Shown here piece by piece: positions 25,175-34,325 of a stretch of DNA of 64,000 nt; within the stretch, counting starts at the first letter, position 1, and the number at the start of each line of letters is the position of its first letter. A program made the translations under genes and the position numbers. This stretch comes from CAVQCJ01 sp963771835. GTDB taxonomy: Bacteria; Actinomycetota; Actinomycetes; Prado026. The stretch is taken from the NCBI GenBank assembly GCA_963771835.1, contig CAVYVA010000002.1, forward strand, positions 744,001 through 808,000, written 5' to 3'. The notes under the pieces were generated by a model. It ran no database searches, was not told the DNA's origin, and worked only from the letters and a program-made list of their open reading frames with translations.

Positions 25175-26782
25175 TCAGCGGACGCGGTCGACACGGCCCT
25201 CGTCCCAGACCGGCTCGGGCGCCTCGTAGACCCGGCCGTCGGCCCCGAAGACCAGGAACCGGTCGAACGTCCGCGCGAACCAGCGGTCGTGGGTGACCGC
25301 CAGCACGGTGCCGTCGAAGCCGTCCAGCCCGTCCTGGAGCGCCTCCGCGCTGGCCAGGTCCAGGTTGTCGGTCGGCTCGTCCAGCAGCAGCAGCGTGGCC
25401 CCGTCCAGCTCCATCAGCAGGATCTGGAACCGCGCCTGCTGGCCGCCCGAGAGGGTGTCGAAGGTCTGCTCGGCCTGCTCGTCCAGCTCGTACCGGCGCA
25501 GTGCCCCGATGGCCGGCCCGATCTGCAGCGAGCGGTGCTCCCAGAGCACGTCCAGCAGCGTCTTCCCGGCCAGCTCGGCGTGCTCGTGGGTCTGGGCGAA
25601 GTGCGCGGGCTCCACCCTGGCGCCGAGCTTCCACCCGCCGTCGTGCGCGACCGGGCCGCCGGCCAGCAGCCGCAGGAAGTGCGACTTGCCGGACCCGTTG
25701 CTGCCGAGCACCGCCACCCGCTCGCCGTAGAACACCTCCAGGTCGAACGGACGCATCAGCCCGGTGAGCTCGAGCCCGGTGCAGGTGACCGCGCGCACGC
25801 CGGTCCGCCCGCCCGACAGCCGCATCCGGACGTTCTGCGCCTTGGGCGGGGCCTGCGGCGGGCCGGCCTCCTCGTACTTGCGCAGCCGGGTCTGCATGGC
25901 GTGGTACTTGTTCGCCATGTCCGGGGAGATCGCGGCCTGCTGCTGCAGGGTGCGGACCAGCTCCTTGAGCCGGACGTGCTCCTCGTCCCACCGGCGCAGC
26001 ATCTCCTCGAGCCGCTCGTGCCGCTGCCGGCGCGCCTCGTGGTACGTCGCGAACCCGCCGCCGTGGGTCCACGCGGAGCCGCCCTCGAGGGTCACCACCC
26101 GGTCCGCGGTCCTGGCCAGCAGCTCGCGGTCGTGGCTGACGTACAGGACCGTCTTCGCGGTGGCGGTCAGCGCCTCCTCCAGCCAGCGCTTGCCCGGGAC
26201 GTCGAGGTAGTTGTCCGGCTCGTCGAGCAGCAGCACCTCGTCCGGCCCGCGCAGCAGCGCCTCCAGCACGAGCCGCTTCTGCTCGCCGCCGGACAGCGTC
26301 CGCACCGCCCGCCACTGGGCCCGCACCCAGGGCGTCCCCAGGGCCTGGGTGCAGCACACGTCCCAGACCACCTCGGCCGAGTAGCCGCCGGCGTCGCCCC
26401 AGTCGGACAGCGCCTGCGCGTACGCCAGCTGGGCCGGTTCGTCGTCGCGCTCCATCATCGCCAGCTCGGCGGCCTCGAGCTCGTGGGCGGCGGCGCGGAC
26501 CCGTGGCTGCGCCACCGACACGAGCAGGTCCCGGACCGTCGAGGCATCGCGGACCGAGCCGACGAACTGCCGCATCACGCCCAGCCCGCCGCTGCGGGTG
26601 ACGGTGCCGGTCTGCGGGACGTCGTCCCCCGCGACCAGGCGCAGCAGAGTCGTCTTGCCGGCCCCGTTCGCGCCTACGAGCGCGACCTTCGCCCCGTCGC
26701 CGACCCGGAACGAGACCTCGTCCAGCAGGACGCGTCCGTCCGGCAGGACGTGCCCCAGGCGGCTGACGTCGACGTGGCCCAC
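25175..26782 (-). CDS. ABC-F family ATPase
   Basis: 535 aa with two ABC cassettes and no membrane segments. Cassette 1 has VALVGANGAGKTTLLRLVAG, the signature TLSGGEQKRLVLE and LLLDEPDNYLD; cassette 2 has VAVLGSNGSGKSHFLRLLAG, LSGGQQARFQILL and LLLDEPTDNLDLAS. A charged linker with Gln/Arg-rich helices joins them (ERLEEMLRRWDEEHVRLKEL). ABC-F proteins act on ribosomes as translation factors or antibiotic-protection proteins; which applies here cannot be told. Starts 65 bp after the carbamate kinase gene on the same strand. Confidence 0.92.
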   Translation of the reverse strand: MGHVDVSRLGHVLPDGRVLLDEVSFRVGDGAKVALVGANGAGKTTLLRLVAGDDVPQTGTVTRSGGLGVMRQFVGSVRDASTVRDLLVSVAQPRVRAAAHELEAAELAMMERDDEPAQLAYAQALSDWGDAGGYSAEVVWDVCCTQALGTPWVRAQWRAVRTLSGGEQKRLVLEALLRGPDEVLLLDEPDNYLDVPGKRWLEEALTATAKTVLYVSHDRELLARTADRVVTLEGGSAWTHGGGFATYHEARRQRHERLEEMLRRWDEEHVRLKELVRTLQQQAAISPDMANKYHAMQTRLRKYEEAGPPQAPPKAQNVRMRLSGGRTGVRAVTCTGLELTGLMRPFDLEVFYGERVAVLGSNGSGKSHFLRLLAGGPVAHDGGWKLGARVEPAHFAQTHEHAELAGKTLLDVLWEHRSLQIGPAIGALRRYELDEQAEQTFDTLSGGQQARFQILLMELDGATLLLLDEPTDNLDLASAEALQDGLDGFDGTVLAVTHDRWFARTFDRFLVFGADGRVYEAPEPVWDEGRVDRVR

Positions 26783-26847
26783 GGGCCGACAGTGTGCCGC
26801 CGAGTGCCCGTTCCCCCAAACGGATTGCCGAGCGAGGAGCCGCGGGC

Positions 26848-27780
26848 TCAGCCGTACACGACCCCGTCGAACGACGTCGAGACGTGCGTACCGGCCGTAC
26901 CGGCCAGGACCGCGCCGAGGTCGCCGAGCGCCCCGATGGCCGCGACCTGCCCGGACTGCCGGGCGAACGCGCAGGCCGCCTCGACCTTCGGCCCCATCGA
27001 CCCGGCCGGGAACGGCAGGGCCGCCAGGGCGTCCGGGTGGGCCGAGCGGATCAGCTGCTGGTCGGGGGTGCCCCAGCCGGCACAGACACCGGGCGCGTCG
27101 GTCACGATCACGAGCCGGTCGGCGCCGACGTCACGGGCCAGCACGGCGCTGGAGCGGTCCTTGTCGATGACCGCCTCGACCCCGACCAGGCGGCGGGTGC
27201 CCGGCTCGTACATCGTCGGGATGCCGCCCCCGCCGGTGCACACGACCACCGACCCGTGCTCCAGGAGCCAGCGAACCGGGCGGATCTCGAAGATGCGCCT
27301 GGGCATGGGGGAGGGCACCACGCGGCGCCACGCAGCACCGTCCGGCTTGACCACCCAGCCGTTCGCGGCCGCCTTCGCGAGTGCCTCCTGCTCGTCGTAC
27401 GCAGGCCCGACGAACTTGGACGGCTCGGCGAACGCCGGGTCGTCCGGATCCACCTCTGTCATCGTCAGCACGGTGGCCAAGGCCTTGTCGAACGGGAGCA
27501 GGTTGCCGAGCTCCTGCTCGATGAAGTAGCCGATCATCCCCTCGGTCTGCGCACCGAGCACGTCGAACGGGTAGGACTCGACGTCGCCGTACGCCGCTGC
27601 CTGCAGCGCGAGCAGGCCCACCTGCGGTCCGTTGCCGTGGCTGATCACCAGCTCGTGCTCGAGCGCCAGCGGTGCCAGCGCCTCGCACGCGGTCCGGACG
27701 TTGGCGCGCTGGCTCTCGACGGTCATCGGCTCGCCGCGACGCTGCAGGGCGTTGCCTCCGAGCGCGACCACGACACGCAT
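26848..27780 (-). CDS. arcC: carbamate kinase
   Basis: 310 aa amino-acid-kinase fold. Motifs are VVVALGGNALQRRGEPM at the start, ELVISHGNGPQVGLLALQ, VVCTGGGGIPTM, AVIDKDRSSAVLARDV and the C-terminal FPAGSMGPKVEAACAF. It interconverts carbamoyl phosphate plus ADP with carbamate plus ATP. No arginine deiminase or ornithine carbamoyltransferase gene lies nearby, so its pathway here is unclear. ATG at 27780 matches the family start; the upstream in-frame ATG adds six unrelated residues. Confidence 0.93.
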   Translation of the reverse strand: MRVVVALGGNALQRRGEPMTVESQRANVRTACEALAPLALEHELVISHGNGPQVGLLALQAAAYGDVESYPFDVLGAQTEGMIGYFIEQELGNLLPFDKALATVLTMTEVDPDDPAFAEPSKFVGPAYDEQEALAKAAANGWVVKPDGAAWRRVVPSPMPRRIFEIRPVRWLLEHGSVVVCTGGGGIPTMYEPGTRRLVGVEAVIDKDRSSAVLARDVGADRLVIVTDAPGVCAGWGTPDQQLIRSAHPDALAALPFPAGSMGPKVEAACAFARQSGQVAAIGALGDLGAVLAGTAGTHVSTSFDGVVYG

Positions 27781-27820
27781 GCGGTGATCCTGCCCCATGC
27801 CGGCCCGGTTCCGGCGCCGG

Positions 27821-28696
27821 TCAGGCCCGGGGACGGCGGGTGGCGTCCGCGCGCGCGGCCAGCTCGTCGTCGGCGGGATAGCGAACCGCTTCGAGCGTGA
27901 GCCCCTGCGGGCCGACCACGTGCACGGCGGGGTCCCGGTCAGCGGCGGCCAGCAGCCCGGCCGGCCACGCCGGGGTACGCCGGCCCTCCCCCACCGGGAT
28001 CAGCGCCCCGACGAGCGAACGCACCATCGAGTGGCAGAACGCGTCCGCCTCCACGGTCGCGGTCAGCACATCGTCCGGCTCGCGGGCCCATCCGAACGCG
28101 AGCAGCGTCCGGACCGTCGTCCCACCCTGGCGGGCCCGGCAGAACGCGGTGAAGTCGTGCAGCCCCAGCAACGCCGTCGACGCCGCGTCCATGAGTTCGG
28201 CGTCCAGCCGCCCGCGCCGGTGCCAGAGCACCTCGTGCCGCCGCAACGGGTCCGGCCCCGCCGGGTCGTCGCAGACCCGGTACGCGTAGCGCCGCGACAG
28301 AGCCGAGAAGCGCGCGTCGAACCCCGCAGGTGCGATCGCCGCCGCGCGCAGCCGTACGTCGGGGGGCAGCAGCCCGGCCAGCGCCCGCACCGGGTCCGTG
28401 CGTGCCGTCAGTGCCGTCCACGCCCCCTCGGCGACGTCCAGGTGGGCCACCTGCCCGCGCGCGTGCACACCGGCGTCGGTGCGCCCCGCGACGGTGAGCC
28501 GGGCCCGGGCGGGCAGCCGGAGCACCAGCGCGAGCGCGTCCTCGACGGTCTGCTGCACGGTGCGCAGCCCGGGCTGGGTCGCCCAGCCGGCGAAGTCGGT
28601 GCCGTCGTAGGCCAGGTCGAGCCGGACCCTGACGACATCGACGAGCCCGCCGTCCCCCGAGGGGACGGCGGGCTCGTCCGTGGGTCCGTCGGTCAC
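27821..28696 (-). CDS. truA: tRNA pseudouridine(38-40) synthase TruA
   Basis: 291 aa. Catalytic Asp lies in LTVAGRTDAGVHARGQVAHL; other blocks are LDLAYDGTDFAGWATQPGLR at the start and FCHSMVRSLVGALIPVGEG near the end. It modifies the anticodon stem of tRNAs. GTG at 28696, 13 bases after the restored rplQ stop, gives a short acidic lead-in (VTDGPTDEP) before the domain; a start nearer the domain is possible. It ends the alpha operon, as in many actinobacteria. Confidence 0.93.
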   Translation of the reverse strand: MTDGPTDEPAVPSGDGGLVDVVRVRLDLAYDGTDFAGWATQPGLRTVQQTVEDALALVLRLPARARLTVAGRTDAGVHARGQVAHLDVAEGAWTALTARTDPVRALAGLLPPDVRLRAAAIAPAGFDARFSALSRRYAYRVCDDPAGPDPLRRHEVLWHRRGRLDAELMDAASTALLGLHDFTAFCRARQGGTTVRTLLAFGWAREPDDVLTATVEADAFCHSMVRSLVGALIPVGEGRRTPAWPAGLLAAADRDPAVHVVGPQGLTLEAVRYPADDELAARADATRRPRA

Positions 28697-28709
28697 GGGG
28701 TGGTCGGCG

Positions 28710-29379
28710 TCAGCCGGCGTCGTCGGCCTTGCCCTTGGCGTCGGCGTCAGTCGCGTCAACGTCGGCGTCCGCCTCGACCTCGGACGTGTCTGTGGCCTCG
28801 GTGTCCGCCTCGGCCTCGCGCCTCGGCCTCCTCGACCGCCTCGACCTCTTCGTCCGCTTCGGTCGTGTCGGACTCGACGGACTCGTCGGACTCGGTCGCA
28901 GTCCCCTCGGCCTCGGCCTTCGCCGCGGCCGCCGTCTTGGCCGGCGACTTCTTGGCCGGCGCCTTCTTCGCGGTGCGCTTGGTCGCGGCCTCCGCCTCGA
29001 CCACCGCGGTCTGCTGGACGGTGAGCGCCTCGACCAGCTCGATCACGGCCATCGGCGCGTTGTCGCCCTTGCGAGGCCCGATCTTGGTGATCCGCGTGTA
29101 CCCGCCGTGCCGAGCCTCGTAGCGCGGCCCGATCTCGGTGAACAGCTCGTGCACGACGCTCTTGTCCCGGATGACGGCCAGGACCTGACGCCGGGCGTGC
29201 AGGTCACCGCGCTTGGCCTTCGTGATGAGCCGCTCGGCGAGCGGACGGAGCCGCTTGGCCTTCGCCTCGGTCGTGGTGATGCGGCCGTGCTCGAACAGCG
29301 CCGTGGCCAGGTTGGCCAGGATCAGCCGCTCGTGCGCCGGACCGCCACCCAGACGCGGGCCCTTGGTGGGCGTGGGCAT
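28710..29379 (-). CDS. rplQ: 50S ribosomal protein L17 with long charged tail (one frame break)
   Basis: About 222 aa restored, against about 127 in E. coli. The first 125 residues are L17 (PTKGPRLGGGPAHERLILAN, ITTTEAKAKRLRPLAERLI, NAPMAVIELVE). The remainder is a Lys/Ala-rich stretch (KRTAKKAPAKKSPAKTAA) followed by a long Glu/Asp/Thr-rich tail. One extra base near 28818 breaks the tail; in the restored frame it stays acidic and stops at 28710, just before truA. Without correction the tail turns into Arg/Gly-rich sequence, which argues for an error. Confidence 0.92.
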
Positions 29380-29466
29380 GGTTCGCTCTCCTGGTCTGTC
29401 TGTGACTGGTCCGGGTGCGACTCAGTCGATGGGTGACTCAGTCAGTGTCCGCAGGCGCGGTGCAGC

Positions 29467-30483
29467 TCAGAGCTGCTCGTCCTCCGCGTACCCCTGGTAG
29501 TCGTCCTCGTCGTAGTTGTCCACGGCGAGCTGCGGGTCGAACCCTGGCGGGCTGTCCTTGAGAGCCAGGCCCATCGTCGCCAGCTTGGCCTTGACCTCGT
29601 CGATCGACTTGGCGCCGAAGTTGCGGATGTCCAGCAGGTCGGCCTCGCTGCGCGAGACGAGCTCGCCGACGCTGTGGATGCCCTCGCGCTTGAGGCAGTT
29701 GTACGAGCGCACGGTCAGCTCGAGGTCCTCGATCGGCAGCGCCAGGTCGGCGGCGAGTGCCGCGTCCGTCGGCGACGGACCCATGTCGATGCCCTCGGCG
29801 TCGACGTTGAGCTCGCGGAACAGCCCGAACAGCTCGACCAGGGTCTTGCCGGCGCTGGCCACGGCGTCCCGCGGACGCATCGACGGCTTGCTCTCGACGT
29901 CGACGATGAGCCGGTCGAAGTCGGTGCGCTGCTCGACGCGGGTGGCCTCCACCTTGTACGTCACCCGCAGGACCGGCGAGTAGATGGAGTCGACCGGGAT
30001 GCGGCCGATCTCCTGGCCGATCTGCTTGTTCTGCGCCGCCGACACATAACCACGGCCGCGCTCGACGGTGAGCTCGATCTCGAGCTTGCCCTTGCCGTTG
30101 AGCGTGGCCAGGTGCAGCTCGGGGTTGTGCACCTCGACACCGGCCGGCGGTGCGATGTCCGCCGCCGACACGACGCCGGGACCCTGCTTGCGCAGGTACA
30201 TCACGACCGGCTCGTCGTGCTCGGAGCTGACGACCAGCTGCTTGATGTTGAGGATGAGGTCGGTGACGTCCTCCTTGACGCCCGGCACGGTGGTGAACTC
30301 GTGCAGGACGCCGTCGACGCGGATGGACGTGACCGCGGCACCCGGGATCGACGAGAGCAGCGTGCGGCGCAGAGAGTTGCCGAGGGTGTAGCCGAAGCCG
30401 GGCTCGAGCGGTTCCACGACGAACCGCGAACGGAACTCGTCGACGACCTCTTCGGCCAGGGTGGGGCGCTGGGCGATGAGCAA
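29467..30483 (-). CDS. rpoA: RNA polymerase alpha subunit
   Basis: 338 aa. The N-terminal dimerisation domain has GFGYTLGNSLRRTLLSSIPG and VVMYLRKQGPG; the C-terminal DNA- and activator-binding domain has YNCLKREGIHSVGELVSRSE and IRNFGAKSIDEVKAKLATMG. An acidic tail (DNYDEDDYQGYAEDEQL) ends the protein. Initiates RNAP assembly. Order rpsM-rpsK-rpsD-rpoA-rplQ is the standard alpha operon. Confidence 0.98.
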   Translation of the reverse strand: MLIAQRPTLAEEVVDEFRSRFVVEPLEPGFGYTLGNSLRRTLLSSIPGAAVTSIRVDGVLHEFTTVPGVKEDVTDLILNIKQLVVSSEHDEPVVMYLRKQGPGVVSAADIAPPAGVEVHNPELHLATLNGKGKLEIELTVERGRGYVSAAQNKQIGQEIGRIPVDSIYSPVLRVTYKVEATRVEQRTDFDRLIVDVESKPSMRPRDAVASAGKTLVELFGLFRELNVDAEGIDMGPSPTDAALAADLALPIEDLELTVRSYNCLKREGIHSVGELVSRSEADLLDIRNFGAKSIDEVKAKLATMGLALKDSPPGFDPQLAVDNYDEDDYQGYAEDEQL

Positions 30484-30577
30484 GGTGCTTCCTCCTGGGT
30501 CGGGCGCCCGCTATTTGACGCCGACGGAACACGGGCCGGTCGGGACCGGCCCTTTCCGGGCCGGCCGCGGCCGGGTC

Positions 30578-31204
30578 TTACTTGGAGTAGAGCTCGACGA
30601 TCAGCTGCTCCTGGACCGGCGTGTCGATGATCTGCCGGGCCGGGAGGTTGTGGACGAGCACGCGCATGCGGTTCGGGATGACCTCGAGCCAGGCCGGGAC
30701 GGTGCGCTCGCCGGCCTCGGCCCGCGCGATCACGAACGGGGTCAGGTCGCGCGAGGAGCCGCGCACCTCCACGATGTCGGAGGCGCTGACCCGGTACGAG
30801 GGGATGTCGACCTTGCGGCCGTTCACGGTGATGTGCCCGTGCCGGACGAACTGCCTGGCCATGTCCCGGGACTTGGCCAGGCCGGCCCGGAAGACCACGT
30901 TGTCCAGCCGGCTCTCGAGGATGACCAGCAGGTTCTCGCCGGTCTTGCCGGGCCTGCGCACGGCCTCCTCGTAGTACCCGCGGAACTGCTTCTCGAGCAC
31001 CCCGTAGATGCGCGCGCACTTCTGCTTCTCGCGCTTCTGCAGGAGGTACTCGCTGTCCTTGGTCCGGCCGCGGCCGTGCTCGCCCGGCGGGTACGGCCGG
31101 ATCTCGATCGGGCACTTCGGCCCGTCGCACTTGGAGCCCTTGAGGAACAGCTTCATCTTCTCGCGTCGGCAGCGCTTGCAGTCCGCGCCGGTGTATCGAG
31201 CCAT
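30578..31204 (-). CDS. rpsD: 30S ribosomal protein S4, zinc-binding form
   Basis: 208 aa. It begins MARYTGADCKRCRREKMKLF with a Cys-x2-Cys, and further cysteines in GSKCDGPKCP complete a zinc site of the C+ form. The S4 RNA-binding domain is ESRLDNVVFRAGLAKSRDMA with RQFVRHGHITVNGRKVDIPS. Nucleates 16S rRNA 5' domain assembly. Confidence 0.97.
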   Translation of the reverse strand: MARYTGADCKRCRREKMKLFLKGSKCDGPKCPIEIRPYPPGEHGRGRTKDSEYLLQKREKQKCARIYGVLEKQFRGYYEEAVRRPGKTGENLLVILESRLDNVVFRAGLAKSRDMARQFVRHGHITVNGRKVDIPSYRVSASDIVEVRGSSRDLTPFVIARAEAGERTVPAWLEVIPNRMRVLVHNLPARQIIDTPVQEQLIVELYSK

Positions 31205-31246
31205 GTCTGGTTCTCTCTCCTCTTCCGCTCAGCCTGGTCCGGAGCC

Positions 31247-31654
31247 TCAGACGCGACGGCGCTTGGGCGGACGGCAGCCGTTGTGCGGCACCGGGGTCAC
31301 GTCCTGGATCGACCCGACCTCCAGGCCGGTGGCCTGCAGAGAGCGGATGGCGGTCTCGCGGCCTGAGCCGGGACCCTTCACGAACACGTCCACCTTGCGC
31401 ATGCCGTGCTCCATGGCCCGGCGCGCAGCGGCCTCGGCAGCCATCTGGGCGGCGAACGGGGTCGACTTGCGCGAGCCCTTGAAGCCGACCTGGCCGGCCG
31501 AGGCCCACGCGATCACGGCACCCGAGGGGTCCGTGATCGAGACGATGGTGTTGTTGAACGTGCTCTTGATGTGGGCGTGGCCGTGGGCCACGTTCTTGCG
31601 TTCCTTGCGGCGCACCTTCTTGGCGGCCGGCGCGGTGCGGCTCTTGGGAGGCAT
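31247..31654 (-). CDS. rpsK: 30S ribosomal protein S11
   Basis: 135 aa. The core has HIKSTFNNTIVSITDPSGAV, SAGQVGFKGSRKSTPFAAQM and the conserved ending VTPVPHNGCRPPKRRRV. Platform protein of the small subunit. Follows rpsM by 81 bp and precedes rpsD by 42 bp. Confidence 0.97.
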   Translation of the reverse strand: MPPKSRTAPAAKKVRRKERKNVAHGHAHIKSTFNNTIVSITDPSGAVIAWASAGQVGFKGSRKSTPFAAQMAAEAAARRAMEHGMRKVDVFVKGPGSGRETAIRSLQATGLEVGSIQDVTPVPHNGCRPPKRRRV

Positions 31655-31735
31655 AAGCGGGAAGGCTCCTGGGGGAGGTGGTCGGTCCGTCCGGTCGTCG
31701 GGACCTGCTCGGATCTGCTGACGGTGGGGAACGGA

Positions 31736-32116
31736 CTACTTCTTGCCGACCTTCTTCTTGCCGGCGATCGCGCGACGCGGGCCCTTGCGGGTCCGTGCGT
31801 TGGTGTGGGTGCGCTGTCCGCGCACCGGCAGACCGCGACGGTGCCGCAGTCCCTGGTAGCAGCCGATCTCCACCTTGCGGCGGATGTCCGCGGCGACCTC
31901 GCGGCGCAGGTCGCCCTCGACCTTGTACGTGGCCTCGATCCAGTCGCGGAGCCGGACCAGCTCCTCGTCGCCGAGGTCCTTGACCCGCAGGTCGGGGTTC
32001 ACGCCGGTCTGCGCCAGGGTCTCCTGGGCGCGGGTCCGGCCGATGCCGAAGATGTAGGTGAGCGCCACCTCGACCCGCTTGTCGCGGGGGAGGTCGACGC
32101 CGACGAGGCGTGCCAT
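31736..32116 (-). CDS. rpsM: 30S ribosomal protein S13
   Basis: 126 aa. MARLVGVDLPRDKRVEVALT start, then YIFGIGRTRAQETL and the basic tail GLPVRGQRTHTNARTRKGP ending KKKVGKK. ATG at 32116 is chosen since the family starts there and GGACC lies upstream. It bridges the 30S head to L5 and P-site tRNA. First gene of the alpha operon, 199 bp after rpmJ. Confidence 0.97.
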   Translation of the reverse strand: MARLVGVDLPRDKRVEVALTYIFGIGRTRAQETLAQTGVNPDLRVKDLGDEELVRLRDWIEATYKVEGDLRREVAADIRRKVEIGCYQGLRHRRGLPVRGQRTHTNARTRKGPRRAIAGKKKVGKK

Positions 32117-32315
32117 CCGGGCTGGTCCTTCCGTTCGCGGAGGTTCTCGCGCCACCGGTCCCCATCCGCCCGACGGATGGGCCCCGGCCTCCGAGCCGGG
32201 GGTGCCCGCCCGGACGGACCGGGTGGGTCGGGAGCGCCTTGCTGGTCCTGCTGCCGTGCTCTCGTGCTCTCGTGCTCTCGTGCGTCGTGCCGGCGGCGAG
32301 CGCGCGGTGCGGTGG

Positions 32316-32429
32316 TCAGCCCTGGCGCTGCTTGTGGCGCAGGTTCTCGCAGATCACCATGACCCGCCCGTGACGGCGGATCACCTTGCACTTGTCGCAC
32401 ATGGGCTTGACGCTCGGCTTGACCTTCAT
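32316..32429 (-). CDS. rpmJ: 50S ribosomal protein L36, zinc form
   Basis: 37 aa, starting MKVKPSVKLMCDKCKVIRRH and ending ENLRHKQRQG. Cys11, Cys14, Cys27 and the late His form the zinc site of the C+ paralogue. 28 bp downstream of infA, the usual place in actinobacteria. Confidence 0.96.
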   Translation of the reverse strand: MKVKPSVKPMCDKCKVIRRHGRVMVICENLRHKQRQG

Positions 32430-32457
32430 GATCTCTCCGGACGTCGTCGGGACTGAC

Positions 32458-32679
32458 TCACTTGTAGCGGTAGACGATGCGGCCGCGGCTCAGGTCGTAC
32501 GGCGAGAGCTCGACCACCACCCGGTCCTCGGGGAGGATCCGGATGTAGTGCTGGCGCATCTTTCCGCTGATGTGCGCCAGGACCTTGTGACCGTTCTCCA
32601 GCTCGACCCGGAACATGGCGTTCGGAAGCGACTCGACCACCGTGCCCTCGAGCTCGAGGACGCCGTCCTTCTTCGCCAT
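32458..32679 (-). CDS. infA: translation initiation factor IF-1
   Basis: 73 aa, full length. AKKDGVLELEGTVVESLPNA, GHKVLAHISGKMRQHYIRIL and VVELSPYDLSRGRIVYRYK are the OB-fold IF-1 signature. It binds the 30S A site during initiation. It is preceded by 193 bp with no other gene, so a separate promoter for infA-rpmJ-rpsM is likely, though I could not place one with confidence. Confidence 0.97.
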   Translation of the reverse strand: MAKKDGVLELEGTVVESLPNAMFRVELENGHKVLAHISGKMRQHYIRILPEDRVVVELSPYDLSRGRIVYRYK

Positions 32680-32872
32680 GAACTCCGCTGTCTCTCGTCG
32701 GTACGTCTGCGCTGCTCGGTTGTCCTGTCGCCCGGTGCAGATCTCACCGGGTGGTTGTCGATCGGTGTGGTTCCGGCCCTGGGGTGCCTGCGCGCCCGGT
32801 CGGCGCGCCGGGAGGATGCCTCCCCAGCCGTGGGCGCGCGAGAACGGACCGCAAGCGGGCCGAGTGGTTATG

Positions 32873-33754
32873 TTACGGCACCTCAGGGGGTGCTGGGAAA
32901 CCCGGACGGGCCGCCGCCCTGGCCGCCTCCGCGCCGCGGACCCCCAGCGCCCCGAACCGCTCGGCGCCGCCGTCGGCCGCCGTCAGGACCCAGGGGCCCT
33001 CGTCCGTGACCGCCACGGTGTGCTCGAAATGGGCCGCCCGGCTTCCATCGGCGGTCACCACGGTCCAGTCGTCGTCCAGGATCCGGGTGTACCGCTTGCC
33101 CAGGGTGGCCATCGGCTCCACCGCCAGGGCCATCCCGGCGACCAGCCTCGGGCCGCGCCCCGGGGGGCCGAAATTGGGCACCTGGGGGTCCATGTGCATC
33201 TGGGTGCCGATGCCGTGGCCGACGTACTCCTCGACGATCCCGAACCGGCCGCCGGCCCGCAGGACGAGCTCCACCGCGTGCGAGACGTCGCTGAGCCGGG
33301 CCCCGACCCGGGCCGCGGCCAGCCCGTGCCAGAGGGCGTCCTCGGTCGTCGCGAGCAGCCGGAGCTGGTCCTCGGGAACCGGGCCGACCGCCGCGGTGAA
33401 GGCGGCGTCGCCGTGCCAGCCGGCCACGATGGCGCCGCAGTCGATCGAGACCAGGTCGCCCTCCTCGACCACCCGCGGGCCGGGGATCCCGTGCACGATC
33501 TCGTCGTTGACGCTCGCGCAGATGGTCCCCGGGAAGTCGTTCTCGCCGCTGTACGGGTAACCGAGGAACGACGGGATCCCGTCGTGGTCGCGGATGTACG
33601 TCTCGGCCAGCGCGTCCAGCTGCGCGGTGGTGACCCCGGGGGCCAGGTTCGCCCGGACCACGTCCAGCGCCCCGGCCACGACCAGCCCGGCGGCGCGCAT
33701 GAGCTCGATCTGCTCGGGGGTCTTGACCTCGATGCGGTCACGGGCGCGGAACAT
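32873..33754 (-). CDS. map: methionine aminopeptidase type I
   Basis: 293 aa. Metal ligands are Asp in VSIDCGAIV, Asp in WHGDAAFTAAVG, His in VGHGIGTQMHMDP, Glu in ALAVEPMAT and Glu in HFEHTVAV. It removes N-terminal Met from nascent proteins. The C-terminal 30 residues (Ala/Gly/Pro-rich) exceed the usual end. Its start lies three bases after the adk stop, giving the standard secY-adk-map order. Confidence 0.95.
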   Translation of the reverse strand: MFRARDRIEVKTPEQIELMRAAGLVVAGALDVVRANLAPGVTTAQLDALAETYIRDHDGIPSFLGYPYSGENDFPGTICASVNDEIVHGIPGPRVVEEGDLVSIDCGAIVAGWHGDAAFTAAVGPVPEDQLRLLATTEDALWHGLAAARVGARLSDVSHAVELVLRAGGRFGIVEEYVGHGIGTQMHMDPQVPNFGPPGRGPRLVAGMALAVEPMATLGKRYTRILDDDWTVVTADGSRAAHFEHTVAVTDEGPWVLTAADGGAERFGALGVRGAEAARAAARPGFPAPPEVP

Positions 33755-33757
33755 GCC

Positions 33758-34325
33758 TCACCCCTGGGGCAGGACGGCCAGGATTCGCTCCGTCACCTCG
33801 TCGACCGGTCCCATGCCGTCCACGCGGTGCAGGATCCCGCGCCGCTCGTACTGCTCGGCCAGCGGCGCCGTGTGCTCGTGGAACACCTCGAGCCGCTTGC
33901 GGATGATCGCCTCGGTGTCGTCGGCCCGGCCCTCCAGCGCCCCGCGCCCGAGCAGCCGCTTCACGACCTCCTCGGTGTCGGTGACCAGCTCGATCACCGC
34001 GTCCAGCCGTTCGTCCAGGTCGGCCAGCATCCCGTCCAGCTCATCGACCTGGGCCGGCGTGCGCGGGTAGCCGTCCAGCAGGAACCCGGGCTCGCAGTCC
34101 GGCTGGGCCACCCGGTCGCGCACCATCGCGTTCGTCACGGAGTCGGGGACGTAGTCGCCGGCATCCATGTAGCGCTGCGCCTCCAGGCCCAGCGGCGTGC
34201 CGCGCGGAGACGTTGGCGCGGAAGATGTCCCCGGTCGAGATGGCCGGCACGCCCAGGCGCGCCGAAACCTGCCTGGCCTGGGTGCCTTTCCCCGCACCGG
34301 GGGGTCCCAGCAGGACCAGTCGCAT
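33758..34325 (-). CDS. adk: adenylate kinase (one frame break)
   Basis: About 188 aa restored, a short-LID form. The P-loop is LVLLGPPGAGKGTQARQ, followed by STGDIFRANVS; after the break come GLEAQRYMDAGDYVPDSVT, FLLDGYPRTPAQVDEL and the C-terminus. One extra base near 34204 (after RANVS) shifts the frame. The LID has no zinc cysteines. Its ATG shares one base with the secY stop (TGATG), so the pair is translationally coupled. Confidence 0.92.
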
